A stretch of DNA of 64,000 nucleotides from Glebionis coronaria (Eukaryota; Streptophyta; Magnoliopsida; Asterales; Asteraceae). Location: NCBI GenBank assembly GCA_025667525.1, contig CM046877.1, forward strand, positions 28,548,737 through 28,612,736, read 5' to 3'. Under the pieces are notes generated by a model. It did no database searches and was not told where the DNA came from. It saw nothing but the letters and a program-made list of their open reading frames with translations. A program made the position numbers and the translations under genes. Shown here one piece after another: positions 1-10,466 of this stretch (position 1 is the first letter of the stretch; every line of letters starts with the position of its first letter).

Positions 1-271
1 ATAGTAGTCACGTCATTCAGATAATGATCCAGTTTTATATGTTAAAAACTGATATGTGTTAAAAACTGATATAGGAGTTTATTCATTAAAAATACATTTT
101 GGCCATTTCTTTCCATCGATTTTTAAATCTACTCATTAACAGTCCGAAACATAACCTTAGTGACCCATTCTAATGAAGTAGGTCAATATCGGCAACCTCC
201 GCTAGTTATTTGAAACAGTGTTTTTTCTCTCCTTGTTACTGGCTTATCCATTTTTCCCCCTTATACTCCAG

Positions 272-3200
272 ATATGTGATTGGTAATGCATCCAGTAAGG
301 ACTTGTGCTATAGACAGAAAGGGTCTGACTTCATTTATCATTTGAAGGCGGGACAGCACTCTCATATTCATTGGCAAGACATTACAAGGTAGAGTAATTT
401 TCATTTTCATGCTGTTGTTATTACAAGAATTCAGTTTCTAATCTCACGACGATTTAAAGTAATTTGGGCTACTGTGCGGATCTAGTGAAGTTGAAGTTGT
501 ATTGTCTATGTTCACTCACTAGTCGTTATTATCATCACTTACTTTTCTCTTGGTTCTGGCAGGGAATTACTCATTTCTGTTCGTTTTGATGAACCTGGAT
601 GGCAGTGGTCAGGATGCTTCTTTCCAGAACATTTAGGCGATACACAGTTGAAAATGCGGAATTATGTCTCGGGTGCAGTAAATATGGTACGCGTGGAGGT
701 CCAAAATGCTGATGATGCAATCAGAGATGAGAAGATTTTTGGGAACCCTCATGGTGACTCTGGGACAAACTTAATTCTTTTATCTGATGATAATACCGGC
801 TTTATGCCATACAGGATTGATAACTTCTCGAAGGAGGTTAGTGTATTTTTTCTTGTTCTAAATAACTGTTTTCCCTTCTGCATCCAGTTCGGGTATTATG
901 TATCTTCCCTTTGAAAGCACAATTTCCGATTCAAAAAGGAAAAGTGGAACAACATAGACCAAACATTTTATTGCGATATTAAATCATAACTAGATGAAGG
1001 TCACAAACTCCCGAGTAGGTGGATTGAGTAATGGGTCATGATAATGCTAGTGTGTCACATGATTACTTTAAGTAGATTTGGTCGATATTAATCTAAATTC
1101 TTACTTATAAAATGATTTAGTAGGTATTTTGCATTAATTATGCATGCTGGGTGACTTTCAACCCATTTAGTGTGTTCGGCGTATTTCATTCATTTAACCT
1201 GTTAGGGATAGGGATAAAACATAACTCAGGTTCACCCATTCAATATTTATAAATTTGTAGGTCGAGTATACCACCTATAATCTAAGTTCATTTACACTTA
1301 CTTCCTGGTGTTTTGTCTTCTTTGTAATACCATGTATATAAGTGAGAGATGAGCATCACTAGTTGCTTAAAAGGTGGTATTAACTCTTTTGCATCACTGT
1401 TGGTGATTTCTCATATTTGAGTATTAATCATGACAAGGGGAGATAGAAGATGTACCTCGTTTAGGTCTTATATAACTCATTTTTCCTAGACTTATTAGTA
1501 AACTTTGTTGGTTGCAGAGACTACGCATTTATCAACAAAAATGTGAAGCATTTGAGACGGTTATCCATTCCTATACATCTTGCCCTTATGCATGGGATGA
1601 ACCCTGTTATCCACATCGTCTAACTGTTGAGGTATACTTGTAATGTATGAGCTCATATGCTGCCATTACTAGTTGGGTTGTTACTCATGTTTTTATTCAT
1701 GATATCAAAGGTTTTTGCTGAGCGAGTTATAGGGTCTTATTCTCTTGATGATGCAAAGGAGTACAAATCTATCTGTTTGCCTGCAAATTCTGAGGTACAT
1801 TTGCTTTTAGTCATTTATCATTTGCTTTTAACTATAATTACCTAGAAGGGGTTATTCTCAGAAAAATTTAGTGTGTAATGGCCCTGGATGTATCATATAA
1901 ATTTGACCAAATTTGTTTTTTTTTTTTTTTTGGTAATGGGTTACCCCGGTAAATATATTAACCAAAAAATAATGTTAAGTACACAGGAATGTGGCCGAAG
2001 TACCACATTAACCTCAAGCAAAGGCTTGGAAACTAGTGCTTATGACATGCCATAAACACACTAAAACGGTAATTTCCTGGGAAAGTTAATCTTCCCCGAT
2101 ATCAGCATGCAAGGAAATTAAAGAAACTAGGTCAGAAAATAATACTATTATTATAGCTGTCAAATAAGTTAACACTTGGCGCAACTCATTGCCAGGCTTC
2201 TTTAAACAAGATAACGTAAAAAATAGAGTTTCTGTATTATTTTGACAAATCACCTCAATATTTTCTACTAGTATTTGTAACTCACACGTGTGTACCTTAA
2301 TTATATTTGGCAGAAACCTGAAAGAAGGCTACTTCTATCTGTCCATGCTGAAGGAGCATTGAAGGTATAGTTCTTGTCACTCCAAATGTGAATGTTAATG
2401 TTTATGACCCACCTCTTTTAAGTGGTATCTTTCCTAATATGCAGGTCCTCAGTGTTATTGATTCGAGTTATCATAGTTTTGATGAAATAAAGACCCCACA
2501 TTCTCCTCGATTAAATGATAGAACAGAATATGACCATAGGCAGGAAAGCTCTGTTCTTTACAAAGAAAGGTTATCAATTGCCATCCCCTTCATTGGAATT
2601 TCTGTCATGAGTTCTCAACCCCAGGTATGTAACTTAAAGTTCGCTACAAATTTCGGGTTGTATAGTCATTTACCATTCTTATGGAGCTTCCGACTTTGTA
2701 GGAGTTACTTTTTGCGTGCGCGAGGAACACAGTGATTGATCTAGTTCAGAGTTTGGACCAGCAAAAGTTTTCCTTGAAAATTTTTGCTTTACAAATTGAT
2801 AACCAGCTGCCAACCACGCCTTACCCTGTCATATTGTCCTTTGACCACGAATATAAGCAAACTCCGACATCTCAGAGTAAACTTAATGATGATGGATTGA
2901 GGGTCAAAGGGGAACGTCTGAAGCAGCTGGTATCTGACAGCTCGATTGAGCCTGTTTTCTCATTGGCTGCAGCAAAATGGAGGAACACAGATAAAGCGTT
3001 GCTTTCGTTTGAAAATATAAGTTTAAGGTGCGTGCTCCCAAAGGTTGATTTAAACATACGTATGGTTTTAAAATATTAGATACTGCAATATGGGTGGTTA
3101 TGTAGACTGTAGTAGGTCACAATTGGTTTTGGTCAAATGGGTCATGTTTGATATGGGTTAAGACCCAAAATACCTTCTGTGTGGAGATTTATAAGTATCA

Positions 3201-5981
3201 TAAGCAGTCAATGTGTCAAATATGCTTGCAACAAGTATATTCTTCAATAATATTGCAATTTTTTGAAGAAAGAAACATTTTGTAAGATTACGCTTGAAAA
3301 TACATTTTGGGGTACTTAAAATAATAATTCTAGACGTAAGGTAGAGGTAAATAATAACCCCTCGGACTAATAGCTTTTCTTGTTTTCTTGTTTTTTGTTT
3401 TAGAATGACAGACTTTCATCTTGAGCTCGAGCAAGATGTCATCTTGGGCCTGTTTGACTTTTTTAAGAGAGTATCATCAAGGTTCCATAGCAGACCAACG
3501 CAACATTCGGATTCAGTTCTTCATCCTCTGTCCTCAAACTTCAGTGTAAATATCACAAGTAAAGTTTCTGAGACTGGAAAGACAAATGGGAATCATCTGT
3601 TTGTCGACCGTCAAAGTCAAAGCCTCCCTTTGCTGCCATCAATAGTGCCAATTGGAGCACCTTGGCAGAAAATCTACCTCCTTGCACGAAAACAGAAGAA
3701 AATATATGTTGAAGTGCTTGAAGTGGCCCCAGTCACTTTAACTCTAAGGTGAAACATTCGTTGCTTTTTGTCATTTTATTCTTTTATATTTTGACCCTAT
3801 AACATACAACACATTGATAAAGGGCGTATATTGGCTGATTTTTATTTTGCAGCTTTTCAAGCAGTCCATGGATGCTTAGGAATGGAATACTTACTTCAGG
3901 AGAATATCTTATTCATGTGAGGGTTGCTACAACTTTGATGTGTTTCTTATTTGAATTTAGAACTGTATTTATGTTCGTAAGATCAGATAATAACATCTAC
4001 CTGTATACAGAGAGGTCTTATGGCTCTTGCTGATGTAGAGGGAGCACGGATTCATCTTAGGCGACTGACCATTTCTCATCAGTTGGCTAGTTTGGAATCT
4101 ATTCGAGAGATATTGATCATACATTATACACGCCAACTTCTTCATGAGATGTATAAGGTAGCCTGGAGTTTAAATTCGTTAGGCTTCTGATATTCCTATA
4201 TTTGATTTTTTGCGGAGTCCAACTAGTTATCTGCTTTGTTGTGATGATATATGTGTTAAAATGTTAAACCAATACTTATAAAGCAATTGCAATATTGGTT
4301 CAGGTTTTTGGTTCTGCCGGGGTTATAGGCAATCCCATGGGTTTTGCAAGGAGCGTAGGACTAGGCATTAAAGATTTCCTGTCAGTTCCAGCCAAGAGCT
4401 TTATGAAGGTAAATATCATTTTGCTTGCTAGACCATTACCAAGTGCCAGTGGTTCTTATATGTGGCAAAAATGGACGGGACAGGTAACGGGTAAAAACGG
4501 GCTTTAGTTAAGACGGGCCATTTTTGGTTCGAGTTGGGTCGGATTGACCTGAAACTCTTATTATCCAATGCATTCCATTTTGACCTTATACAATAACTTT
4601 GCAGAGCCCAGCCGGACTTATAACAGGCATGGCACAAGGAACTACTAGTCTTATTAGTAATACAGTTTATGCCGTAAGTGATGCTGCGACTCAAGTCAGT
4701 AGAGCAGCACACAAGGTATAATTTACTGATCTAAATACTACAGTAGTTTGTTACCTTTACCTTTTAAAATCCTTTATGCACGGTATTATATGATTCGTAC
4801 TGGCAGGGTATTGTCGCCTTTACAATGGATGAGCGGACTCTAACGGAGATGGAAAACCAACACAGGGGCATGTCATCTCATGGCAAAGGTGTAATAAATG
4901 AAATTTTGGAGGTAATAGTCTTTTCCCGTGTTTTAATACATCATGTTATCAAGTATCGTTACTACATTTCCTGTTCTTAATTAGATTAACGTATAAACTA
5001 CTTTTTGTACTAAATTTTAGGGGCTCACTGGTCTTCTCCAGTCACCAATAAGAGGAGCTGAAAAACATGGCCTTCCAGGAGTCCTCTCAGGTATGTATAT
5101 ATTATTTGTCGTAAGATGGACCTTTTGAGAACAATATATGACCTACAATTGTTTTTCCGCCTCATAATAATACTATTTACTATTTGGGGGTTGAATTTTA
5201 AAGAATGTAACATCCTACGAAAATATAATTTTTAGCAACCTATTTGTTTGTCTTATAGCAATAAATCTTTCACCCTTTGGCAGGTTTTGCGCTTGGAGTA
5301 ACTGGACTTGTGGCAAGACCAGCTGCGAGTATACTTGAAGTAACTGAAAAAACGGCACGTAGCATAAGAAACCGAAGCAAACTCTATCACATGGGATCTC
5401 AACGTCTGCGGGTCCGTCTTCCAAGGCCTTTAAGTCGTGACTACCCTTTAAGACCTTACTTATGGGAAGAAGCCGTTGGTGTATCTGTGCTTTCAGATGC
5501 TGACGACAACTTAATGCTAAAAGACGAAACCCTAATCCTCTCTAAACCGTTAAAACAAAAGGACAAGTTTGTTATTATCACCGAAAGGCTCATCTTAACC
5601 GTTAGTTGCCCGAGTCTCGTGAATTTAGGTCAACCCGAGTTTCGTGGAGTTCCAGCAGACCTTGATTGGAATATAGAAGCTGAAATCACTTTAGATAGTG
5701 TAATCCATGTAGATACTGATGAAGAGATTGTTCATATAGTTGGAAGTAGTTCAGATGTCGTGTTAACACAGAATCAGAATCAAAGAAGGGGTGTCAGAAA
5801 TTCAGGAAAGCAACGGTTTTATAACCCGCCAACACCACTACCGCTTTTTCAAACGAACTTGGAATGCTCGTGTAAAGAAGAAGCGAAGGAGTTGTTGAAA
5901 GTAATAATGGCAACAATTGAAAAAGGAAAAGAGTGCGGGTGGGGTGGTGCACACCGTTTGCATCAGAGTAATGTTAGGTAA
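272..5981 (+). CDS. VPS13: VPS13-family intermembrane lipid-transfer protein, 3' end (15 exons, 929 residues)
   Basis: VPS13 proteins are long rod-like bridges that move lipids between membranes at organelle contacts. Only the C-terminal part is in the window; the 5' part lies to the left. GT-AG exons that join in frame: 272-388, 563-836, 1518-1631, 1711-1794, 2314-2364, 2445-2624, 2702-3027, 3404-3748, 3853-3916, 4011-4157, 4304-4408, 4605-4715, 4807-4911, 5021-5090, 5284-5981 (TAA). Domains in order: the end of the adaptor-binding (SHR-BD/VAB) region with 'RFDEPGWQWSG' and 'MRNYVSG' (exon 2); an APT1-like region (exons 7-10); the VPS13_C/ATG2-like region with 'NPMGFARSVGLGIKDF' (exon 11) and 'GLTGLLQSPIRGAEKHG' (exon 14); and a PH-like end with 'RPYLWEEAVG' (exon 15). 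All joins keep phase and no internal stop is seen, so the gene looks functional. Which plant VPS13 paralogue it is cannot be decided here. Confidence 0.93.
1915..2230 (-). repeat. Possible non-LTR retroposon fragment inside a VPS13 intron
   Basis: A run of about 18 T begins near 1915 and is followed by 'GGTAATGGGTTACC', which reads as a poly(A) tail at the end of a minus-strand retroposon. It sits wholly inside the 1795-2313 intron. The flanks carry a similar TTTGAC(C)AAAT motif near 1905 and 2244 that could be a degraded target duplication. No coding potential is visible and the right boundary is uncertain. Confidence 0.35.
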
Positions 5982-6207
5982 ATTCGTAGCGGTATAATGT
6001 ATTTCAGTTGTACATTAATCGTAGATAGTATTAGGTGTAGCGATATTGTTTTCACCCGAGATCAAAGATAGAAACATACAAGTTACAACAGGAAAAAGAA
6101 TGGTGTATATACCCAAATCCGATAAAGAGACGGTTTTGTTGATTCTTTAGATTTTTGGCTGGTGTTGGTGATTTTGTTCTGCATATGAAAATGATAATCC
6201 AGTTATG

Positions 6208-6213
6208 AATAAA
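6208..6213 (+). promoter_or_regulatory. Candidate poly(A) signal of the VPS13 gene
   Basis: AATAAA lies 227 bp after the VPS13 stop codon and about 34 bp before the inverted-repeat element that starts at 6247. The sequence 5982-6246 otherwise looks like a 3' UTR and has no ORF of note. Confidence 0.4.
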
Positions 6214-6412
6214 ATTCTCAGCAGCAAATTATCATATCCCTCTTAAGGGTAAAAGTTAAACAATACCAACTTATTATAAAGATTGTGTCAACTTTAAACA
6301 CTTACTTTTTTATCTCGTGACTTTACTAATGAACTTTCAAATGTGTTCTGATTATATCAATATGACTATAAAATTACTATATTATCCTTTTAAATGACTA
6401 AATTACCTTTTG

Positions 6413-6458
6413 TCTTTTTCTATTTTTATTTATTTTTTATTTTTTATTTTTTCTTGCC
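6413..6458 (-). other. A-rich tract downstream of the epsilon gene
   Basis: On the minus strand, repeated A5-6 blocks separated by T follow the ATP synthase epsilon gene by about 250 bp, beyond its candidate AATAAA at 6582-6587. It could be a decayed poly(A) tail of a retroposed copy, or simply AT-rich spacer. Confidence 0.3.
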
Positions 6459-6709
6459 AATCAAAGACAGCCACACAACATTATCATCATAATCTCAATA
6501 ATGATTATAACAGTTCATTAACAAAAAGACTATAGCATGATCTCACTCAACACGATTCACATCCGATGAATCAGTATAAACTTTATTGTGGCAACATTGC
6601 TCACAAAGCAAGTGCTTTAACACTAGAGATCAACTTGAAAATAAGGTCTTGAAATTCAGATATCAACTTTAATAACATGATGAAAAATGCGATATCATTG
6701 AGCCTCGCC

Positions 6710-6919
6710 TCATTCAGGTGTATTGGAACGGATAGTGGGCTTTTCAGGCTTGCCATCGGCCCATTTAGAAACGGAGAAATGAACCTTTTCACGGTTAATA
6801 GCTTCAGATTTGAAAGGCTCTTTAAGACAGTTACGAACAAGGTTAGCACAGATGTTGGAGTAGGATATGTATGTCATCCCTGCTGATCTCCAGAATGGTA
6901 CGGCTGCTGTTGATGCCAT
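6710..6919 (-). CDS. Mitochondrial ATP synthase subunit epsilon (69 aa, intact)
   Basis: This is the small epsilon subunit of the mitochondrial F1-ATPase central stalk, which helps couple rotation to ATP synthesis at the inner membrane. The whole protein is present: it starts [17 protein letters not shown], has the family core '[15 protein letters not shown]', then '[16 protein letters not shown]', and ends near RSNTPE. Plant homologues are about 70 residues, so length is normal. The ORF has no stop or frameshift and is uninterrupted by introns. AATAAA lies at 6582-6587 downstream. The gene sits between the long inverted repeats of the 6247-7298 element, so it may be a captured or retroposed extra copy rather than the main locus; preservation of the frame suggests it is young or selected. 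Product confidence is high; functional status is uncertain. Confidence 0.9.
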   Translation of the reverse strand: MASTAAVPFWRSAGMTYISYSNICANLVRNCLKEPFKSEAINREKVHFSVSKWADGKPEKPTIRSNTPE

Positions 6920-6999
6920 ATTGGAACGATGGTTTTTGTTTTGTTTTCTGATGATTTAATTTTATTTAATTTTCATCAAACAATATATCTTTGATTTTT

Positions 7000-7079
7000 T
7001 CCAGAAAATGAAAAACATAAGCACCACCAAATTAATAACTATTCCAGAAAATGAAAAACATAAGCACCACCAAATTAAT
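7000..7079. repeat. 37-bp direct duplication upstream of the epsilon gene
   Basis: Two identical 37-bp copies (7000-7036 and 7043-7079), each beginning TCCAGAAAATG and separated by 6 bp, lie about 80-160 bp upstream of the ATP synthase epsilon start codon (minus strand), inside the TIR element. Confidence 0.85.
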
Positions 7080-7393
7080 TTTATTGATATGTTTTGTTGT
7101 TAGCAGAGAAAGAAATATTGAATGTGGCACAACATGTAATTATATAAAAAGAGACAAGGGTAATATAGTTATTTTAGGCATATATTGGTATAGTCGGATT
7201 AAATTTGAAAGTATAATGGTAAAGTCACGAGATTAATTAGTAAGTGTTTAAAGTCAGCACAAACCAATAAGTACGATGGTATTTTATAGCTTTTACCATA
7301 TCATTAAAAAGAGTACGTGAATTTGAGAGATCTTGAAACATAATTCACCACAAGTAGAGTGTTAAGGAGCTAAAGACGGTTTTGAAAAAATTA

Positions 7394-7881
7394 GGGTGTG
7401 TTTAGTTGGAGAAAAATATCCCACTTTTCTAAAAAGATTTTCAAATGAGAATAAAAAAATAGAAAAATTGTTTAATTGCATTTTTTTTCTAATACTTTTA
7501 AAAAATAAATATTTATTCTCCTCTTTTATATATAATACTAGAAAAGATCATTTTACACTTTTCTATTTTTTCTTCCCTTTTCACCTTCATTTTTTTAACG
7601 GTGAGTTAGTAGTTAGTGATTCAAGCTCACAATGACATCCAATTAGGTAGTATGCAAGCTTCAGACCTTCTCTTTTAGGGGATAAACCCCCACTCATGCT
7701 TCTTTTTATTCCGGGCCTCTGAAGATTGTTAGTGAGCTCGAACTTGAAAAATGAAAAGTGAAATTTCATCTAAACAAGTTTTAAAAATTTTCAATTCTTC
7801 CTTAGAAAAGAAAATCATTCACTCTTCTAAAAAATTTAAAAACAAAAAAACTTAAATTTTTTTTTACAACTAAACAGGCCC
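7394..7881. mobile_element. Tourist-like (PIF/Harbinger) MITE, 488 bp
   Basis: The left end is GGGTGTGTTTAGTTG and the right end, reverse-complemented, is GGGCCTGTTTAGTTG: a 15-bp TIR with two mismatches. It is flanked on both sides by TTA (7391-7393 and 7882-7884), the 3-bp duplication typical of PIF/Harbinger elements. The interior is AT-rich and non-coding. Confidence 0.75.
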
Positions 7882-7884
7882 TTA

Positions 7885-8183
7885 GAGAGAAGGGCCACAA
7901 CATGGTTACCCTTAAAATTTTTGCATAGTTATCTGTCAACTCAACGCCACATCATACCAAACCAACAAACAAAAATACCCCCCACTCACAACACCCAGCC
8001 CTCATCACTTTGACCCTACCACTATCTTTTCTTTTTCTTTTTTTTTCATTTTCACACAAAATAAAATTTATTCATTCAAAATAAACACTACAAATACGGA
8101 AATAAAAATTACAAATACGAAAAAAATACAAATACAGAATTTCAAAATACGATATGATACGACACGGTACGGTTCGACGGAAT
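7885..8183. other. Spacer and 3' UTR of the next minus-strand gene
   Basis: AT-rich, without coding signal. An AATAAA on the minus strand near 8063-8075 fits the poly(A) signal of the pseudogene at 8184-8577. Confidence 0.4.
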
Positions 8184-8577
8184 TTAATCGGTTTCGGGAT
8201 CCGAATCAAATTCCGATGAAATACCCCAAGAATTCTTGATGAATCAGCAGTCTTTTCCCACTTGATTTGCTTCTCCAACTCGTGTTTCTCCCTTTCTTCT
8301 TCTGCTAATGCTTCACGTAATGCTTCTTCATCATGAAGCAGTTGATGTTCTTGTTCCTCAGTAGACGAAACTCAACATGTACCTCATATTCTTCAACATG
8401 GCTCTCTGGTTGATCAACAGTAGGAACTGATGATTCACCCATCGTGTTTGGGTAAGGTTTTGGAGGGTAAGGTTGTGGAGGGATTGTCTCTGTTACTTTT
8501 TCTGGTGTCGATGGGTTGCTTCGAGTAGCTTTTCGTTTGTTTTGTTTCTTGTTTGCAGAAGTGTTTTCTTGAGACAT
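8184..8577 (-). pseudogene. Small acidic coiled-coil gene of unknown function, two frameshifts
   Basis: Reading minus from ATG 8577, the protein starts MSQENTSANKKQNKRKAT (basic), continues into a Pro-rich stretch and an acidic segment ending HVEEYEVHVEF. A frameshift near 8370 is needed to continue into a Glu-rich helix (EEALREALAEEEREKHELEK). A second shift near 8245 reaches a tail ending EFDSDPETD and TAA at 8184-8186. Each shifted frame remains coherent, so the ancestral gene was probably about 130 aa. A TATA box (CTATAAATA, 8628-8636) lies about 50 bp upstream. I do not recognise the family; the acidic tail and coiled coil resemble small nuclear or transposon-associated plant proteins. 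Confidence 0.5.
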
Positions 8578-8627
8578 GTTTGATAGTATGGTTTTGTGTG
8601 AGAAAAAAAAACACTAAATGGAAGTAG

Positions 8628-8636
8628 TATTTATAG
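8628..8636 (-). promoter_or_regulatory. TATA box of the 8577 gene
   Basis: CTATAAATA on the minus strand, 51 bp upstream of the ATG. An AACGGCTATA motif just upstream is also present, in the opposite orientation, in front of the split gene at 38563. Confidence 0.6.
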
Positions 8637-8720
8637 ACAGAATATAGCCGTTGGAAATTCAAATTAAAACATATCCGTTGAAAAATTCATTAATGAAATT
8701 AAAATTAGAACATAGAAAAT

Positions 8721-8800
8721 AAAATTACATTACTGAAAATAAAATTACATTACTGAAAATAAAATAACATTACTGAAAATAAAATAACATTACTTAAAAT
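8721..8800. repeat. Four tandem 20-bp repeats
   Basis: Four consecutive 20-bp units (8721, 8741, 8761, 8781), each AAAAT(T/A)ACATTACTGAAAAT with one or two changes. The stop codon of the split gene (8794-8796, minus) lies inside the last unit. Confidence 0.9.
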
Positions 8801-8847
8801 TCTCTAACCCATTCTTTTTTAAATTCAATATATCTTTCGATTTTAGC
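8794..8847 (-). pseudogene. 3' end of the split gene (last 17 codons and stop), severed from 38303-38563
   Basis: On the minus strand, immediately outside the target duplication of the 29.45 kb nested insertion, 17 sense codons (AKIERYIEFKKEWVREF) and TAA read in the same frame as the gene at 38303-38563 once the insertion and one GGCAT copy are removed. The chemistry (Lys/Glu-rich helix) matches the upstream part. This is the stranded C-terminus of that gene, 29 kb away from its body. Confidence 0.75.
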
Positions 8848-8852
8848 GGCAT
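8848..8852. repeat. Target-site duplication GGCAT, left copy
   Basis: GGCAT here and at 38303-38307 flank the outer retrotransposon exactly. Confidence 0.85.
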
Positions 8853-10466
8853 TAATGTTATGATTTTGCTAGTTGAAAAGTTCGTTTCTCGAAATCTTCT
8901 CGAATTGATAACTGGTTAATTGTGCGACTCAGTTGTTCTTGGTGGAATAAAAGGGAATGGTCGTTGTCTAAAACTAATGAAAAATAAAGACTTGAAACAA
9001 ATAAAAATAAAGTAAAGACGGTAAAAGGAAATATTGAAAGATAAAAACTTGGCGAAAAGTAAATGACGAGAAATTAAAAGCGATAAAGGTAAATAACTCA
9101 AACTAAAACTTAAACTAAAAGGGAGGGCAAGTAAAAGTGCAAATAAAGAAAAAGGCGGGAAAAGTAAAGCTTAAAACTAAAAACTGGAAAACACTCATTC
9201 GGAATAAAAGTTTGATCCGGAATAAAAAGAGAAAAGAAGTTGATCCGGAATAAAATGACTGATCCGGAATAACAAGGAAAAAACTGATTCAGAATGTTAT
9301 TCCGAATGAAATCCCTTGATCCGGAATAATGGATATTCCGGATAAACAAGGTTGATCCGGAATGTTAGATATTCCGGATGGAGAAGGTTGATCCGGAATA
9401 ATGAACTTGATCCGGAATAATGGATATTCCGGATGAACAACATTGATACGGAATAAAAATTGAGGGAATGATCCGGAATAATATTCCGAATGAACTAATT
9501 GATCCGTAATAATATATATTCCGGATGGACACCTATTATCCCGAATAACAAACTGAGCTTGGTTCGGAATAGTCTATTGATACGGGATCTGGGCAGTTAT
9601 GAAGAACGAAAAACAGAGATATGAGAACAAGGACGAATCTAAATCAAAACTAACCAAATCCACCAAAAGATTAAACAAAACTAATCAATAAACATCCACT
9701 AATGATAAACTAACAATCCTAACCAATAAAATCAACAAATAACACCAAGAAATCAAAAACCCACTTAATCTAAAACCATAAAAAATCAAGAACATGAACA
9801 ATAAAGATGAAGAACAAATCAAACAAGAAAGGTAGAAGGAGATTAACAATAAAGTGAAGATTCAAGAACAATAAAAGAAAACTTACTTAGAAATTAAATG
9901 AATTAAAGGTGCAATACAATGAATTAAAGGTGCATAAATTTAAAGTGCAATATGAAAATGGTGGAAGAAGTGGGTTGTCAAGCCACCCAACAACAACAAA
10001 TGAAATGAAATGGAAAATATATATAGTGGATTAGGGAGGTGCTTAGTGGAAGCTTCCTCCCTCTTTCTTCTTTCTCTAATTATCCTTTAGTCCGTAATCT
10101 TCTTAAGTCTTCGAATTTTGTCTTGGGATTAATAAACTCGTCTTGTAATTTCCTCAATAGATTAGACTTGAGTTCTTCGGCTTTTAGTACACTTCCGTCT
10201 TTTGACTTTTTCTTCGATAAATCTTCAGAATTGGTCTTGGACTTCCGTTCTTTTTGCACTTTTGATCTTTCGACTTCGTCTTTTGTCTTTTTCTTCGATA
10301 AAAGCCCGTGAAAGCCGTGTTTTATCCCCTTTTAACGTTTTGATCCTAAAATCACAACAAAAACACAAACCACGCATAATTCCAAACAAATGACATTAAA
10401 TACGCGTTTTGGTCTTGTTTTAGCAAGAAATAAGTGGTAAAAGGATGGGTGTTTTCACACCTATCA
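8853..10466 (-). repeat. Outer element 3' LTR (intact)
   Basis: 1,614 bp; matches 24465-25646 plus 37871-38302. The minus-strand LTR begins TGATAGGTG and ends CATAACATTA. The exact 5-bp duplication places the end at TTA rather than at the canonical CA three bases earlier. It contains the hairpin array at 9199-9580 and the uninterrupted site (GTGGATTAGGGAGG near 10027) into which the copia element inserted in the sister LTR. Confidence 0.88.
9199..9580. repeat. Hairpin-rich array of ATCCGGAAT / ATTCCGGAT motifs in the LTR
   Basis: More than a dozen ATCCGGAATA or ATTCCGGAT motifs recur at irregular spacing. They are reverse complements of each other, so neighbours form perfect stems, for example ATCCGGAATA (9320-9329), a 5-nt loop, and TATTCCGGAT (9335-9344). 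The same array is in the sister LTR at 24805-25200. Confidence 0.85.

Larger units (their letters stand above)
6247..7298 (-). mobile_element. TIR-bounded element (Mutator-like) enclosing an ATP synthase epsilon gene
   Basis: Two long imperfect inverted repeats bound this segment. The left arm (6247 to about 6400) begins GGGTAAAAG. The right arm (about 7145-7298) ends CTTTTACC, and its reverse complement follows the left arm through shared blocks such as 'GACTTTAAACACTTACT' (near-identical) and 'ATCTCGTGACTTTAC' (exact). Arms of about 150 bp at roughly 75-80% identity, judged by eye, fit Mutator-like elements. No convincing 9-bp target duplication was found. There is no transposase; the cargo is the minus-strand gene at 6710-6919. 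The type assignment is inference from TIR length and start. Confidence 0.6.

Noticed and set aside
10039..10311. 90-codon ORF with a near-identical partner at 37875-38147
   Set aside because: It is part of the outer element's LTR in antisense; Ser/Phe-rich, no family, explained by the LTR copy.
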